Shown here one piece after another: positions 34,486-43,492 of a stretch of 64,000 bases of DNA (positions within the stretch are counted from its first letter, which is position 1; every line of letters starts with the position of its first letter). The stretch lies in contig NZ_CP063374.1 in the NCBI RefSeq assembly GCF_015160875.1, forward strand, positions 5,893,501 through 5,957,500, read 5' to 3'. The notes under the pieces are model-generated. The model made no database searches. It was not told where the DNA came from and saw nothing but the letters and a program-made list of their open reading frames with translations. The DNA comes from Streptomyces chromofuscus (lineage in GTDB: Bacteria > Actinomycetota > Actinomycetes > Streptomycetales > Streptomycetaceae). The translations under genes and the position numbers were made by a program.

Positions 34486-35411
34486 TGTCGACGCTCACCG
34501 AGGCGCCACCGCCTCTCGCGCCCGCACCGGCGAAGAAGCCGCCGCGCCGCCGCGGCCGTCTCACGCCGTACTGGCTGCTGCTGCCGGGCCTGCTGTGGCT
34601 GGTCGTCTTCTTCGCACTGCCGATGGTCTACCAGGCCTCCACGTCCGTGCAGACGGGCTCCCTGGAGGAGGGCTACGAGGTCACCTGGCACTTCGCCACC
34701 TACTGGAACGCCCTGTCCGAGTACTGGCCGCAGTTCCTGCGCTCGGTGCTGTACGCCGGTTCCGCGACGATCCTGTGCCTGCTGCTGGGCTATCCGCTGG
34801 CGTACCTGATCGCGTTCCGCGCGGGCCGCTGGCGGAACCTGATCATGATCCTGGTGATCGCGCCGTTCTTCACCAGCTTCCTGATCCGCACCCTCGCCTG
34901 GAAGACGATCCTCGCGGACGGCGGCCCGGTCGTCGGCGCCCTCAACACGCTGCACGTCCTGGACGTCACCAGCTGGCTCGGCATCACCGCCGGCGACCGG
35001 GTGCTGGCCACCCCGCTGGCGGTCGTGTGCGGTCTGACGTACAACTTCCTGCCGTTCATGATCCTGCCGCTGTACACCTCGCTGGAGCGCATCGACAGCC
35101 GGCTGCACGAGGCGGCGGGAGACCTGTACGCGAAGCCGTCCACCACCTTCCGGAAGGTCACCTTCCCGCTGTCGATGCCGGGTGTCGTCTCCGGCACGCT
35201 GCTGACCTTCATCCCGGCGGCCGGTGACTACGTGAACGCCGATCTGCTCGGCTCCACCGACACCCGCATGATCGGAAACGTCATCCAGTCGCAGTTCCTG
35301 CGGATTCTGGACTATCCGACGGCGGCGGCCCTGTCCTTCATCCTGATGTTCGCGATCCTCGTCATGGTGACGCTCTACATCCGCAAGTCCGGCACGGAGG
35401 ATCTGGTTTAA
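34485..35411 (+). CDS. potB: Polyamine ABC transporter permease PotB-like
   Basis: A 308-residue inner-membrane protein with six predicted helices after a Pro/Arg-rich cytoplasmic N-terminus. The EAA loop is HEAAGDLYAKPSTTFRKVTF near residue 208. LLLPGLLWLVVFFALPMVYQ is the first helix. It pairs with PotC to form the channel. Confidence 0.93.
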   Translation: MSTLTEAPPPLAPAPAKKPPRRRGRLTPYWLLLPGLLWLVVFFALPMVYQASTSVQTGSLEEGYEVTWHFATYWNALSEYWPQFLRSVLYAGSATILCLLLGYPLAYLIAFRAGRWRNLIMILVIAPFFTSFLIRTLAWKTILADGGPVVGALNTLHVLDVTSWLGITAGDRVLATPLAVVCGLTYNFLPFMILPLYTSLERIDSRLHEAAGDLYAKPSTTFRKVTFPLSMPGVVSGTLLTFIPAAGDYVNADLLGSTDTRMIGNVIQSQFLRILDYPTAAALSFILMFAILVMVTLYIRKSGTEDLV

Positions 35412-36212
35412 ATGACCTTCGTCAATTGGCTCAAGCGTCATCTCGTCGTCATCGCGGGGCTGTTCACGCTCGGATTCCTGCTGCTGCCGAACGTCGTCGT
35501 GACGGTCTTCTCCTTCAACAACCCGAAGGGCCGTTTCAACTACGAGTGGCAGGAATTCTCCACGGCCGCCTGGACCGATCCGTGCGGGGTCGCCGACCTG
35601 TGCGGCTCGCTCTCGCTCAGCCTCCAGATCGCGCTCTGGGCGACGCTGGGCGCGACGGTCCTCGGCGCGATGATCGCCTTCGCCCTCGTGCGGTACCGGT
35701 TCCGCGCGCGGGGGGCGGTCAACTCGCTGATCTTCCTGCCCATGGCGATGCCCGAGGTGGTGATGGCGGCCTCGCTGCTGACCCTCTTCCTCAACATGGG
35801 CGTGCAGCTGGGGTTCTGGACGATCCTCATCGCGCACATCATGTTCTGCCTCAGCTTCGTCGTGACGGCCGTCAAGGCGCGTGTGATGTCGATGGACCCG
35901 AAGCTGGAGGAGGCCGCGCGCGACCTGTACGCCGGTCCGTTCCAGACCTTCGTCCGGGTCACGCTGCCGATCGCGGCCCCCGGAATCGCGGCGGGCGCGC
36001 TGCTCGCCTTCGCGCTCTCCTTCGACGACTTCATCATCACCAATTTCAACGCGGGTTCGACCGTCACCTTCCCCATGTTCGTCTGGGGCTCGGCACAGCG
36101 CGGAACGCCCGTTCAGATCAATGTCATCGGTACGGCCATGTTCGTCATCGCCGTACTGTTCGTCCTGGCCTCGATGGTTCTCGGCAGCCGCCGCAAGCGC
36201 CAGAAGGCGTGA
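35412..36212 (+). CDS. potC: Polyamine ABC transporter permease PotC-like
   Basis: A 266-residue inner-membrane protein with six helices. The EAA loop is EEAARDLYAGPFQTFVRVTL near residue 172, followed by SFDDFIITNF, a PotC hallmark. The ATG immediately follows the potB stop (TAAATG). The FAD oxidoreductase gene begins 23 bp later. Confidence 0.93.
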   Translation: MTFVNWLKRHLVVIAGLFTLGFLLLPNVVVTVFSFNNPKGRFNYEWQEFSTAAWTDPCGVADLCGSLSLSLQIALWATLGATVLGAMIAFALVRYRFRARGAVNSLIFLPMAMPEVVMAASLLTLFLNMGVQLGFWTILIAHIMFCLSFVVTAVKARVMSMDPKLEEAARDLYAGPFQTFVRVTLPIAAPGIAAGALLAFALSFDDFIITNFNAGSTVTFPMFVWGSAQRGTPVQINVIGTAMFVIAVLFVLASMVLGSRRKRQKA

Positions 36213-36235
36213 CGCACCCGTAGGGAGTTGACATC

Positions 36236-37663
36236 ATGGCCCCAAGCGCCATGAGCTCTGGCAATCACTGCACAAAAGCACTCTCCGAAGCCCAGCCGGT
36301 TCCGTACTGGCTGGAAGACCCCGGCAAGCCCCACCCCGAGCCCGCCCTCACCGGCGCCGAGACCTGCGACCTGCTGGTCGTCGGCGGCGGGTACAGCGGA
36401 CTGTGGACCGCGCTCAACGCCAAGGAGCGCGACCCGCGGCGGGATGTCGTCCTGCTGGAAGGCCGCGAGGTGGGCTGGGCCGCCTCGGGCCGCAACGGCG
36501 GCTTCTGCGCCGCCTCCCTCACGCACGGCCCGGCCAACGGCCTGGCCCGCTGGCCGGGCGAGATCCACAAGCTGCAGGAGCTGGGCGCCCGCAACCTCGA
36601 CGACATCGAGGAGGCGGTCGCCCGGTACGGCCTGGACTGCGAGTTCGAACGCACCGGTGAGATCGACGTGGCGACCGAGGAGTACCAGGTTCGCGAACTG
36701 CGCGAGTGGTACGCGGAGATGGAACGCCAGGGGCTCGCCGACGGCGTGGAGTTCCTCGACGCCGCCGCGGTGCGGGACCAGGTCGACTCCCCGACGTTCC
36801 GGGCCGGCCTGCACGACCGCCGGGGCGTCGCCATGCTCCACCCGGCCAAGCTCGCCTGGGGCCTGAAGCGGGCGTGCCTCCGGCTCGGCGTGCGCATCCA
36901 CGAGCACACCCCCGCCCTCACGCTGAAGCCGTACGGCGCCGGCATGGCCGTCCGCACCCCCTACGGCCGGATCCGCGCCCGCCAGGTCGCGCTCGGCACG
37001 AACGTCTTCCCCAGCCTCGTCAGGCGCGTCCGCCCGTACACCGTCCCGGTCTACGACTACGCCCTGATGACCGAACCGCTCACCGCCGAGCAGCTCGGGG
37101 CCATCGGCTGGAAGAACCGGCAGGGACTCGGGGACAGCGCCAACCAGTTCCACTACTTCCGGCTGTCCGCCGACAACCGCGTCCTGTGGGGCGGCTACGA
37201 CGCGATCTACCCGTACGGCGGCCGGGTGCGCGCCGAGTACGACCACCGCCCGGAGACCTACGCCAAGCTCGCCCGGCACTTCTTCACCTGCTTCCCGCAG
37301 CTGGAAGGCGTCCGCTTCACCCACGCGTGGGGCGGCGCCATCGACACCTGCTCGCGCTTCTCGGCGTTCTTCGGCACGGCGCACGGCGGCAGGGTCGCGT
37401 ACACGGCGGGCTACACGGGCCTCGGGGTGGGCGCCACCCGCTTCGGAGCCGACGTGATGCTGGATCTGCTGGCGGGGGAGCGGACCGAGCGCACCGAGCT
37501 GGAGATGGTGCGCAAGAAGCCGTTGCCGTTCCCGCCGGAGCCACTCGCGTGGACCGGCATCGCCCTCACCAAGTGGTCGCTGGCCAGGGCCGACGCCGAC
37601 GGCGGGCGGCGCAACCTGTGGCTGCGCGCCATGGACCGGCTGGGCCTTGGCTTCGACAGCTGA
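36236..37663 (+). CDS. FAD-dependent amine/amino-acid oxidoreductase (PuuB/DadA-like)
   Basis: A 475-residue flavoprotein. The ADP-binding motif is CDLLVVGGGYSGLWTAL near residue 44, and the DAO-family motif GWAASGRNGGFC follows near 80. C-terminal YTAGYTGLGVGATRFGADVM is typical of glycine/gamma-glutamylputrescine oxidases. As the last gene of the pot operon it probably oxidises an imported amine or its glutamyl derivative, giving the aldehyde for the dehydrogenase at 30498. The ATG has GTAGGGAGTT upstream. Confidence 0.88.
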   Translation: MAPSAMSSGNHCTKALSEAQPVPYWLEDPGKPHPEPALTGAETCDLLVVGGGYSGLWTALNAKERDPRRDVVLLEGREVGWAASGRNGGFCAASLTHGPANGLARWPGEIHKLQELGARNLDDIEEAVARYGLDCEFERTGEIDVATEEYQVRELREWYAEMERQGLADGVEFLDAAAVRDQVDSPTFRAGLHDRRGVAMLHPAKLAWGLKRACLRLGVRIHEHTPALTLKPYGAGMAVRTPYGRIRARQVALGTNVFPSLVRRVRPYTVPVYDYALMTEPLTAEQLGAIGWKNRQGLGDSANQFHYFRLSADNRVLWGGYDAIYPYGGRVRAEYDHRPETYAKLARHFFTCFPQLEGVRFTHAWGGAIDTCSRFSAFFGTAHGGRVAYTAGYTGLGVGATRFGADVMLDLLAGERTERTELEMVRKKPLPFPPEPLAWTGIALTKWSLARADADGGRRNLWLRAMDRLGLGFDS

Positions 37664-37756
37664 GACGCGGCCGCCGGTTCACGCCGCGCGCCGCCGCACC
37701 GTGTGAGCCGGTTCACTTCGCTCGGGTGCAGGAACCCGCGTAATGCCCCGGCTGGA

Positions 37757-37805
37757 CCTCCCTCTCTCCCGTGACGCGACCAGCGTCCACGCGCAGAGAG
37801 GGAGG
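37757..37805 (+). promoter_or_regulatory. RBS-sequestering hairpin candidate
   Basis: CCTCCCTCTCT (37757-37767) is perfectly complementary to AGAGAGGGAGG (37795-37805), extendable by one A-T pair. The right arm is the Shine-Dalgarno sequence (GGGAGG) of the gene starting at 37813. The 27-nt loop is GC-rich. Pairing would hide the ribosome-binding site. Confidence 0.65.
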
Positions 37806-37812
37806 TTTCCTC

Positions 37813-38265
37813 ATGACAGGGGCGAAGACGGCCGTCGAGTGGCTGGCATCCGTCACACCGGACCCCGAGGCCTGCCGCTGGGAATGGGAGCGCAACCCCC
37901 TCGGGGTCGCGCTGCTGCCCGCCGGCCGGGCCTGGGACGTGCTGATCCTGCCGAGCGAACTCGGCTACCCGACGCTCGACGTCCTCACCCGCATCCTCGA
38001 CCAGCTCGGCCCGGTCCTGGTCGACTTCGGCGACTCCCGGATGGGCTTCCTCGTGCCGCCGGGCACGGCGTCCCGCTGGATCGGCACGGGCATCCGCACC
38101 GCGGGAGCCGGCACCTGGATCGTCGTGCCGTACCCGGGCCGCTCGACGGGCGGAACGCGCTGGCTGGTCCCGCCGGACGGCTCGGGCACGCTGACGGACC
38201 CGGCCCTGCTGGAGCTGGCGATGCACGAGGCGGCGGCGGGCCTGGCGACCCGGGAGGACGGCTAG
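37813..38265 (+). CDS. Prim-pol-like (bifunctional primase/polymerase N-domain-like) protein
   Basis: A 150-residue protein: AVEWLASVTPDPEACRWEWE, then GVALLPAGRAWDVLILPSEL, VLVDFGDSRMGFLVPPGTAS and TGGTRWLVPPDGSGTLTD. The pattern resembles short Streptomyces proteins related to the archaeo-eukaryotic primase-polymerase N-domain, but no complete catalytic set is evident. The ATG at 37813 has GGGAGG 7 nt upstream inside an inverted repeat. A similar architecture recurs in the protein at 57284. The function is unknown. Confidence 0.65.
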   Translation: MTGAKTAVEWLASVTPDPEACRWEWERNPLGVALLPAGRAWDVLILPSELGYPTLDVLTRILDQLGPVLVDFGDSRMGFLVPPGTASRWIGTGIRTAGAGTWIVVPYPGRSTGGTRWLVPPDGSGTLTDPALLELAMHEAAAGLATREDG

Positions 38266-38288
38266 AACGCCCATGAAGATCTTGGTGA

Positions 38289-38323
38289 GGGGCTGTCCGG
38301 CCGTAGGCCGGGCGGCCCCTTTT
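38289..38323 (+). terminator. Rho-independent terminator
   Basis: A 14-bp stem with two G-U pairs closes on a GTA triloop: GGGGCTGTCCGGCC with GGCCGGGCGGCCCC, followed by TTTTCGTT. It is the most canonical terminator in the window and ends the prim-pol-like gene. Confidence 0.85.
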
Positions 38324-38344
38324 CGTTATGCGGTAGGGGCACCC

Positions 38345-38590
38345 ATGGGCTCGGTCGGCGACTCGTACGACAACGCCCTGGCCGGGAACCTGTGGGTGCT
38401 GAGCAAGGCCGAATGTGTCCGCGACCGCGTCTTCGCCCCGCGAGCCGAGGCGAACCTGGCGCTCTTCGAGTACATCGACGGCCTCTACAGCAGTCGGCGC
38501 GTCCAGGAACGGCTCGGCTTCCTCAGCCCCATCGAGTTCGAGGAGAAGCACTACACCGAGCAGACGACGCGTCGAAACAAGCGAACCTGA
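38345..38590 (+). pseudogene. C-terminal fragment of an IS3-family transposase (OrfB)
   Basis: About 81 codons matching the end of the IS3 DDE integrase: MGSVGDSYDNALAGNLW, then YIDGLYSSRRVQERLGFLSP and IEFEEKHY. The rest of the transposase and its orfA are absent, so this is a relic. The usual GDSYDNALAE glutamate position reads Gly here. It lies between the prim-pol-like gene and the LuxR gene. Confidence 0.85.
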
Positions 38591-38814
38591 AATCCCGTCA
38601 GCCGAGCAGCACCTCTCGCGCAACGGGGAACCTCAGGGTATGAGTCGGGCAGGGCTGCGAACCAGAACCGGTCCGCTGGCTCGTAGCACCAACGGCAGGG
38701 AGATCAACTTCCGGGTCACCTTGTACGGCAGGCGCACGAACACCCGGTCATGGTCTCAGCCGACGACCGTCACCGCTGCTACCTGCAGCGCCGGACTATT
38801 CACGCGGCACACGG

Positions 38815-39798
38815 TCAGATCCAGCCCTGTCGCGTCGCCTCCATCGCCAGCTGGAAACGCGTCTGCGCACCGACGCGGCGCATGAGCTTGGTGATGTGCC
38901 GCTGCACAGTGCGTTCGCTCCAGCCCAGGGCCCGGCCCGCCGACTTGTCCGTGGCGCCCGACGACAGCAGTGTCAGCAGCTTCGTCTCCTCCTCGGTCAG
39001 TCGGGCCGAACCGTCCTTGAGGGAAACGGCCGCCGACGGCCGTATCTGTACACTGCGCTCCCACGTCGTCTCGAACAGCGCCACCAGTGCGTCCAGCAGC
39101 GGCGAGGGATGGATGACATACGAGGCGGTCACCGTGTTGTCGCCCGGCCGCAGCAGGGGGAGCATGGCCACCCGGTCGTCGGAGATCGCCAGCTTCGTCG
39201 GCAGGCCGGTGGCGATCCGGGCTTGTTCGCCCAGTCGGATCCCGGCGGTGACGTCGTCCAGCCAACCCGGCAGTTCGAGCACCGAACTGTCATAAACCAC
39301 TCGGTACTTTACGCCTCGCCGGAGCAAATCCAGTTCGATGCTGTTGGGTTCGGAGTGGCCGGCCGCTGCGGCATACGGTGGGCTGTCGAAGCCCCGCACC
39401 TGGGTGCGCGAGGCCCGCTGCATCTCCACCCAGTTCCGGTTGACATCGTCCCGTCCGGAGATGACCTGGACGAGTTGGTCGGGCTGAGCGAAGCGGCTGC
39501 CGGCGCGATACGCGGCCATCAGCGCGGAGAGATGGGTGCGCACACCGTCCAACGCCCGCTCCCGTTCGCGCAGTACGGCCTCAAGACCGCTGTCCGGCGA
39601 CACCGCCACGTAGGTGACGGGTCGGCCGGGCCCGCTCAGCGCGAGACCCAGTTCCACCAGGGTCCGCAGCGAGCGGCCCGTCGCCTGCGCGGAGAGGCCG
39701 CAGTCGGCGGCGAGTTCGGCCCTCGTGGCCCGTGACCGCCGGATCAGGGCGTCGTAGACGGCCTCGTCGCGCTCGTCCAGGCCGATCGGTTCCAGCAC
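38815..39798 (-). CDS. TrmB/LuxR-type transcriptional regulator
   Basis: A 327-residue regulator. An N-terminal TrmB-like winged helix (ATRAELAADCGLSAQATGR) is followed by a central sensor region of about 180 residues and a C-terminal LuxR helix-turn-helix (GATDKSAGRALGWSERTVQR). The GTG at 39798 follows AGAGGTGATG. It is divergent from the subtilisin gene, with a perfect 20-bp palindrome between them, so control of that protease and itself is plausible. Confidence 0.88.
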   Translation of the reverse strand: MLEPIGLDERDEAVYDALIRRSRATRAELAADCGLSAQATGRSLRTLVELGLALSGPGRPVTYVAVSPDSGLEAVLRERERALDGVRTHLSALMAAYRAGSRFAQPDQLVQVISGRDDVNRNWVEMQRASRTQVRGFDSPPYAAAAGHSEPNSIELDLLRRGVKYRVVYDSSVLELPGWLDDVTAGIRLGEQARIATGLPTKLAISDDRVAMLPLLRPGDNTVTASYVIHPSPLLDALVALFETTWERSVQIRPSAAVSLKDGSARLTEEETKLLTLLSSGATDKSAGRALGWSERTVQRHITKLMRRVGAQTRFQLAMEATRQGWI

Positions 39799-39856
39799 CG
39801 CACATCACCTCTCCTCGCGTCGCACAGGTCTTCCCGCGTGCCGCGTCCCTGTCATT

Positions 39857-39876
39857 TTCCCGTCAGCTGACGGGAA
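39857..39876. promoter_or_regulatory. Perfect 20-bp palindrome between the LuxR and subtilisin genes
   Basis: TTCCCGTCAGCTGACGGGAA is a perfect palindrome, 58 bp before the LuxR start and 111 bp before the protease start. GTCAG half-sites recur at 39896 and 39916. A dimeric regulator, probably the divergent LuxR-type protein, is the expected binder. Confidence 0.65.
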
Positions 39877-39987
39877 GTCGCCTCTGGTTGACCTTGTCAG
39901 GGGCTCGAAGCGGATGTCAGCGTTCGAACGATTACGTGATCAGCCCGAACCCCCGACGTGAACAAACGTCGCAGAAGGAGTGCCCTT

Positions 39988-42900
39988 ATGCCGCTCCCGG
40001 CCCGTCCGCCGCGCGGACAACACCGTTACAGACGGATGTTGTCCGCCCTGGGCATATGCGCCACCGTGCTGACAGCCACCCCTGCAATGGCGCAGGGCAC
40101 CCCTGACCCCGCCGACCCGTCCCTGCCGGCGGCCGCGGAAGCGAAGATCGATCCCAGTCTGCTGAAACGGATGAACGCCGTCGAGGCACGCGGCGAGGGA
40201 CGCGTCGAAGCGGCCGTCGTCCTCCGACAGACCACTGCGGCCCCGGCCCTCGGTGACACCCCCGCTGAGGTACGCGACGAACTGAGCGACGCCGTCGAGT
40301 CGGTCCAGGAGCCGGTCGTGGACCTCGTCGAGGCCCAGGACGACGAGGTGCTCAACACGTTCTGGCTGAAGAACATGGTGCTCGTCAAGGCCACGCCCGA
40401 CACCCTCGGCCGACTCGCGGGGCTCGCCGCTGTCGACCACATCATCCCCAACTTCACCGTCCAGGCGCCGCCCGCCGAGACCGTGGACCAGAGCGCCTCG
40501 GCCGTCGCCGCCGCCACCGAGCAGCCGACCACCTGGGGCCTGGCCAGGGTCGGCGCCGACAAGGTGCACAGCGAGCGGAACCTCACCGGTGACGGTGTGC
40601 GCGTCGCCGTGCTCGACACCGGTATCGACGCGAGCCACCCCGACCTGGCGGGCAAGCTGACCAGCGACGACGCGAACGACCCGACCCACCCCGGCGGCTG
40701 GATCGAGTTCGACAAGGACGGAAAGCCCGTACCCCACTCCGAACCGTACGACACCAGCTACCACGGCACCCATGTCGCCGGCACCATCGCCGGCGGCGCC
40801 GCCTCCGGCACCCGGATCGGTGTCGCCCCCGACGTCGACCTGATGGGCGCGGTCGTGATCCCCAACGGCAGCGGCAGCCTGGCGCAGGTGCTCGCCGGCA
40901 TGCAGTGGGCCGTCGCCCCGTACGCGGCCGACGGGACCCCCGCCGGGCAGCCCGCGGACGTCGTCAGCATGTCGCTCGGAGCCGAGGGCTACGCCGACGA
41001 GTTCATCGAGCCCACCCGCAACATTCTGCGCGCCGGCGCCTTCCCGTCCTTCGCCATCGGCAACGAGTGCGTCAACGGCTCGGCGAGCCCGGGCAACGTC
41101 TACGACGCCGTATCGGTCGGCGCCACCGACGAGGAGGACAACGTTGCCGAGTTCTCCTGCGGCGAGGTCGTCGAGAAGAGCAGCTGGGGCGCCCCGCCAG
41201 CCGACTGGCCCGACAGCTGGGTCGTGCCGAACGTCTCCGCGCCCGGCGTCAATGTCCTGTCGGCGCTGCCCGGCGGCGGATACGGCCTGCTCGACGGCAC
41301 TTCGATGGCCACCCCGCATGTCTCCGGCACCGTCGCCCTGATGCTCCAGGCTGATCCGGACCTCTCCCCCGAGGAGGCCCTGTCCATCCTCACCGGCACC
41401 TCCTTCTTCGACGACCGCTACGGCGCGCGCCCCAACTCCCGCCACGGCCACGGCCGTATCGACGCCGACGCGGCGGTGGCGGAGGCGTCCCTGCGCAGCG
41501 GCGTGCGGGGCACGGTCACCGACGGAAAGTCCGGCAAGCCGCTCGCAGGCGTCACCGTGACCCGCACCGACACCGGCCGTGCGGTGACCACCGACGCACA
41601 GGGCCATTTCTCGATCCGGCTCGCACCCGGCACGCGCGAACTGAAGCTGTCCCGCTTCGGATACGTGACCACGACGACCCGGCAGCAGGTCGTCGCCGAC
41701 CGCTACATTGACGTGGACCCGGGCCTGACCCGCACCCGTTGGGGCACCATCAGCGGCACGGTGACCTACGCACCCACCGAATCGACGGTGCCCGGCACGA
41801 CCGTCGCCGTCCTGGACGTCCCCGACGAGCTGACCGCCGTGACGGACCGCAACGGCCGCTACACCATCCACGATGTGCCCGTCGGCACCTACGACGTACG
41901 GGCCACCGCACCCGGCATCTCCCGGTCCACGCCGCTGACCGTGACCGTGGGCGGCCGGTCCGCTGCCGTCAAGCACGCCGACCTGGAGCTGCCACGCCCC
42001 TCCGCCACCGACCGCGTCTCCCTCACGGCCCAGGGCGGCCAGCTTGACGGCGACGCCTGGTGGCCCGACGTGAATGACGACGGCCAGGTCGTCGCCTTCG
42101 CGAGCCTGGCCACGAACCTCGTGCCCGGCGACACCAACGGCACGCTCGACATCTTCGTCTCCGACCTGGAGGCGGGGACCGTCGAAAGGGTGTCGGTCGC
42201 CTCCGACGGCACCCAGGGTGACGACTTCTCGCTGAGCCCGTCCCTGAGTGGCGACGGACGCTACGTCGGATTCAACAGCGGTGCCGGCAACCTGGTGCCC
42301 GGCGACACCAACGGGCAGACGGACGCCTTCGTCCACGACCGGTCGACCGGCACCACGGAAGTGGTGTCGGTGGCCGCCGACGGCACCCGCGCCAACGGCC
42401 TGTCGTCGGCGCCCTCGCTCAGTGACGACGGACGCTACGCCACCTTCATCAGCGATGCCGACAACCTGGTGTCCGGCGACACCAACAAGTCCACCGACGT
42501 CTTCCTGCACGACCGGCAGACCGGCGAGACGGTGCTCGTCTCGCAGACCCCGGCCGGCGTCCCGGCGAGCGGAAACTCCCGTGAACCGTCGATCAGTTCG
42601 GACGGCCGGTACATCGCCTTCCAGAGCTCGGCGGGCGACCTGGTGCCCGGCGACACCGACGGCGCCATCGACGTCTTCGTCCGCGACCGGGTGACGGGCA
42701 CCACCACCCTGGTCGGTCCCGAGGGCGAGAACACCGGACCGAGCATCAGCGGCGACGGACAGCTGGTCGCCTTCACCCAAGGCTGGCAGCTCTACGTCAG
42801 CGATCTGAAGACGGGAGAGATCGAGCAGGTCTCCGTCACCGGCAGTGGTGAGACGGCCGACGACTGGGCCTTCGCGCCCTCCCTCAGCGAGGACGGCACG

Positions 42901-43440
42901 AAGGTCGCGTTCTACAGCTACGCGGCCAACCTCAGCGCGGGCGACACCAACGGCCTGCCGGACGTCTTCGTGCGCGACCGGACCGCCGGCACCACGACCC
43001 GGATCTCGGGCGGTCTGGAGGACACCGAGGGTGACGGCCTCTCGTTCCTCCCATCCCTCAGCGGCGACGGCCGCACCGTCGCCTTCGAGAGCACCTCGGC
43101 CAACCTCGTGGCCCAGGACAGCAACGGTCACTCGGACATCTTCGTCCACGACCTGGCTCCCGGCCCCGAACCGCTCTTCGCGCTGAGCGACCTGACGGTG
43201 AGCCCGTCCCAGGCGCGGCCCGGAGCACCGGTCCGGGTGACGGCACACGTCAAGAACGTCGGCGTCGTGAAGGGGACGTACGAGGCCGAACTGAGGGTGG
43301 CGGGGGAGCCCGAGCAGCAGCGCTCCGTCACGGTCGGCGAGGACCAGGACGCCCTGGTGAGCTTCACCGTGCGCCGCGATGCCGTCGGTACCTACCGCCT
43401 GCGACTCGGGCCGCTCACTGGGCAGTTCACGGTGAGATAG
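39988..43440 (+). CDS. Secreted S8 subtilisin-like protease with beta-propeller and CARDB domains
   Basis: A 1150-residue exported protease. The signal peptide ends near ATPAMA-QG, and a pro-region follows to about residue 175. The catalytic triad is Asp210 (VAVLDTGID), His259 (HGTHVAGT) and Ser439 (GTSMATPH), with AIGNECVNG as the oxyanion-hole segment. Two carboxypeptidase-regulatory-like domains lie near 495-670. Next come about seven PD40/TolB-type blades marked by GDTNGxxDxFVxDR motifs, and a C-terminal CARDB domain. The ATG at 39988 has AGAAGGAG 7-8 nt upstream; a GTG 30 bp earlier lacks one. It probably acts extracellularly and is calcium dependent. Confidence 0.93.
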   Translation: MPLPARPPRGQHRYRRMLSALGICATVLTATPAMAQGTPDPADPSLPAAAEAKIDPSLLKRMNAVEARGEGRVEAAVVLRQTTAAPALGDTPAEVRDELSDAVESVQEPVVDLVEAQDDEVLNTFWLKNMVLVKATPDTLGRLAGLAAVDHIIPNFTVQAPPAETVDQSASAVAAATEQPTTWGLARVGADKVHSERNLTGDGVRVAVLDTGIDASHPDLAGKLTSDDANDPTHPGGWIEFDKDGKPVPHSEPYDTSYHGTHVAGTIAGGAASGTRIGVAPDVDLMGAVVIPNGSGSLAQVLAGMQWAVAPYAADGTPAGQPADVVSMSLGAEGYADEFIEPTRNILRAGAFPSFAIGNECVNGSASPGNVYDAVSVGATDEEDNVAEFSCGEVVEKSSWGAPPADWPDSWVVPNVSAPGVNVLSALPGGGYGLLDGTSMATPHVSGTVALMLQADPDLSPEEALSILTGTSFFDDRYGARPNSRHGHGRIDADAAVAEASLRSGVRGTVTDGKSGKPLAGVTVTRTDTGRAVTTDAQGHFSIRLAPGTRELKLSRFGYVTTTTRQQVVADRYIDVDPGLTRTRWGTISGTVTYAPTESTVPGTTVAVLDVPDELTAVTDRNGRYTIHDVPVGTYDVRATAPGISRSTPLTVTVGGRSAAVKHADLELPRPSATDRVSLTAQGGQLDGDAWWPDVNDDGQVVAFASLATNLVPGDTNGTLDIFVSDLEAGTVERVSVASDGTQGDDFSLSPSLSGDGRYVGFNSGAGNLVPGDTNGQTDAFVHDRSTGTTEVVSVAADGTRANGLSSAPSLSDDGRYATFISDADNLVSGDTNKSTDVFLHDRQTGETVLVSQTPAGVPASGNSREPSISSDGRYIAFQSSAGDLVPGDTDGAIDVFVRDRVTGTTTLVGPEGENTGPSISGDGQLVAFTQGWQLYVSDLKTGEIEQVSVTGSGETADDWAFAPSLSEDGTKVAFYSYAANLSAGDTNGLPDVFVRDRTAGTTTRISGGLEDTEGDGLSFLPSLSGDGRTVAFESTSANLVAQDSNGHSDIFVHDLAPGPEPLFALSDLTVSPSQARPGAPVRVTAHVKNVGVVKGTYEAELRVAGEPEQQRSVTVGEDQDALVSFTVRRDAVGTYRLRLGPLTGQFTVR

Positions 43441-43451
43441 CCCTCGCGGCA

Positions 43452-43492
43452 GGGGACCGGCCGCTCCCTCACCGGGGAACCGGCCGGTCCCC
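43452..43492 (+). terminator. Terminator after the subtilisin gene
   Basis: GGGGACCGGCCG (43452-43463) pairs with CGGCCGGTCCCC (43481-43492) across a 17-nt loop, 11 bp after the stop codon. Confidence 0.7.

Noticed and set aside
38345..38590. IS3 element as an active transposon
   Set aside because: Only about 80 C-terminal codons remain, with no orfA, no N-terminal catalytic residues and no inverted repeats.
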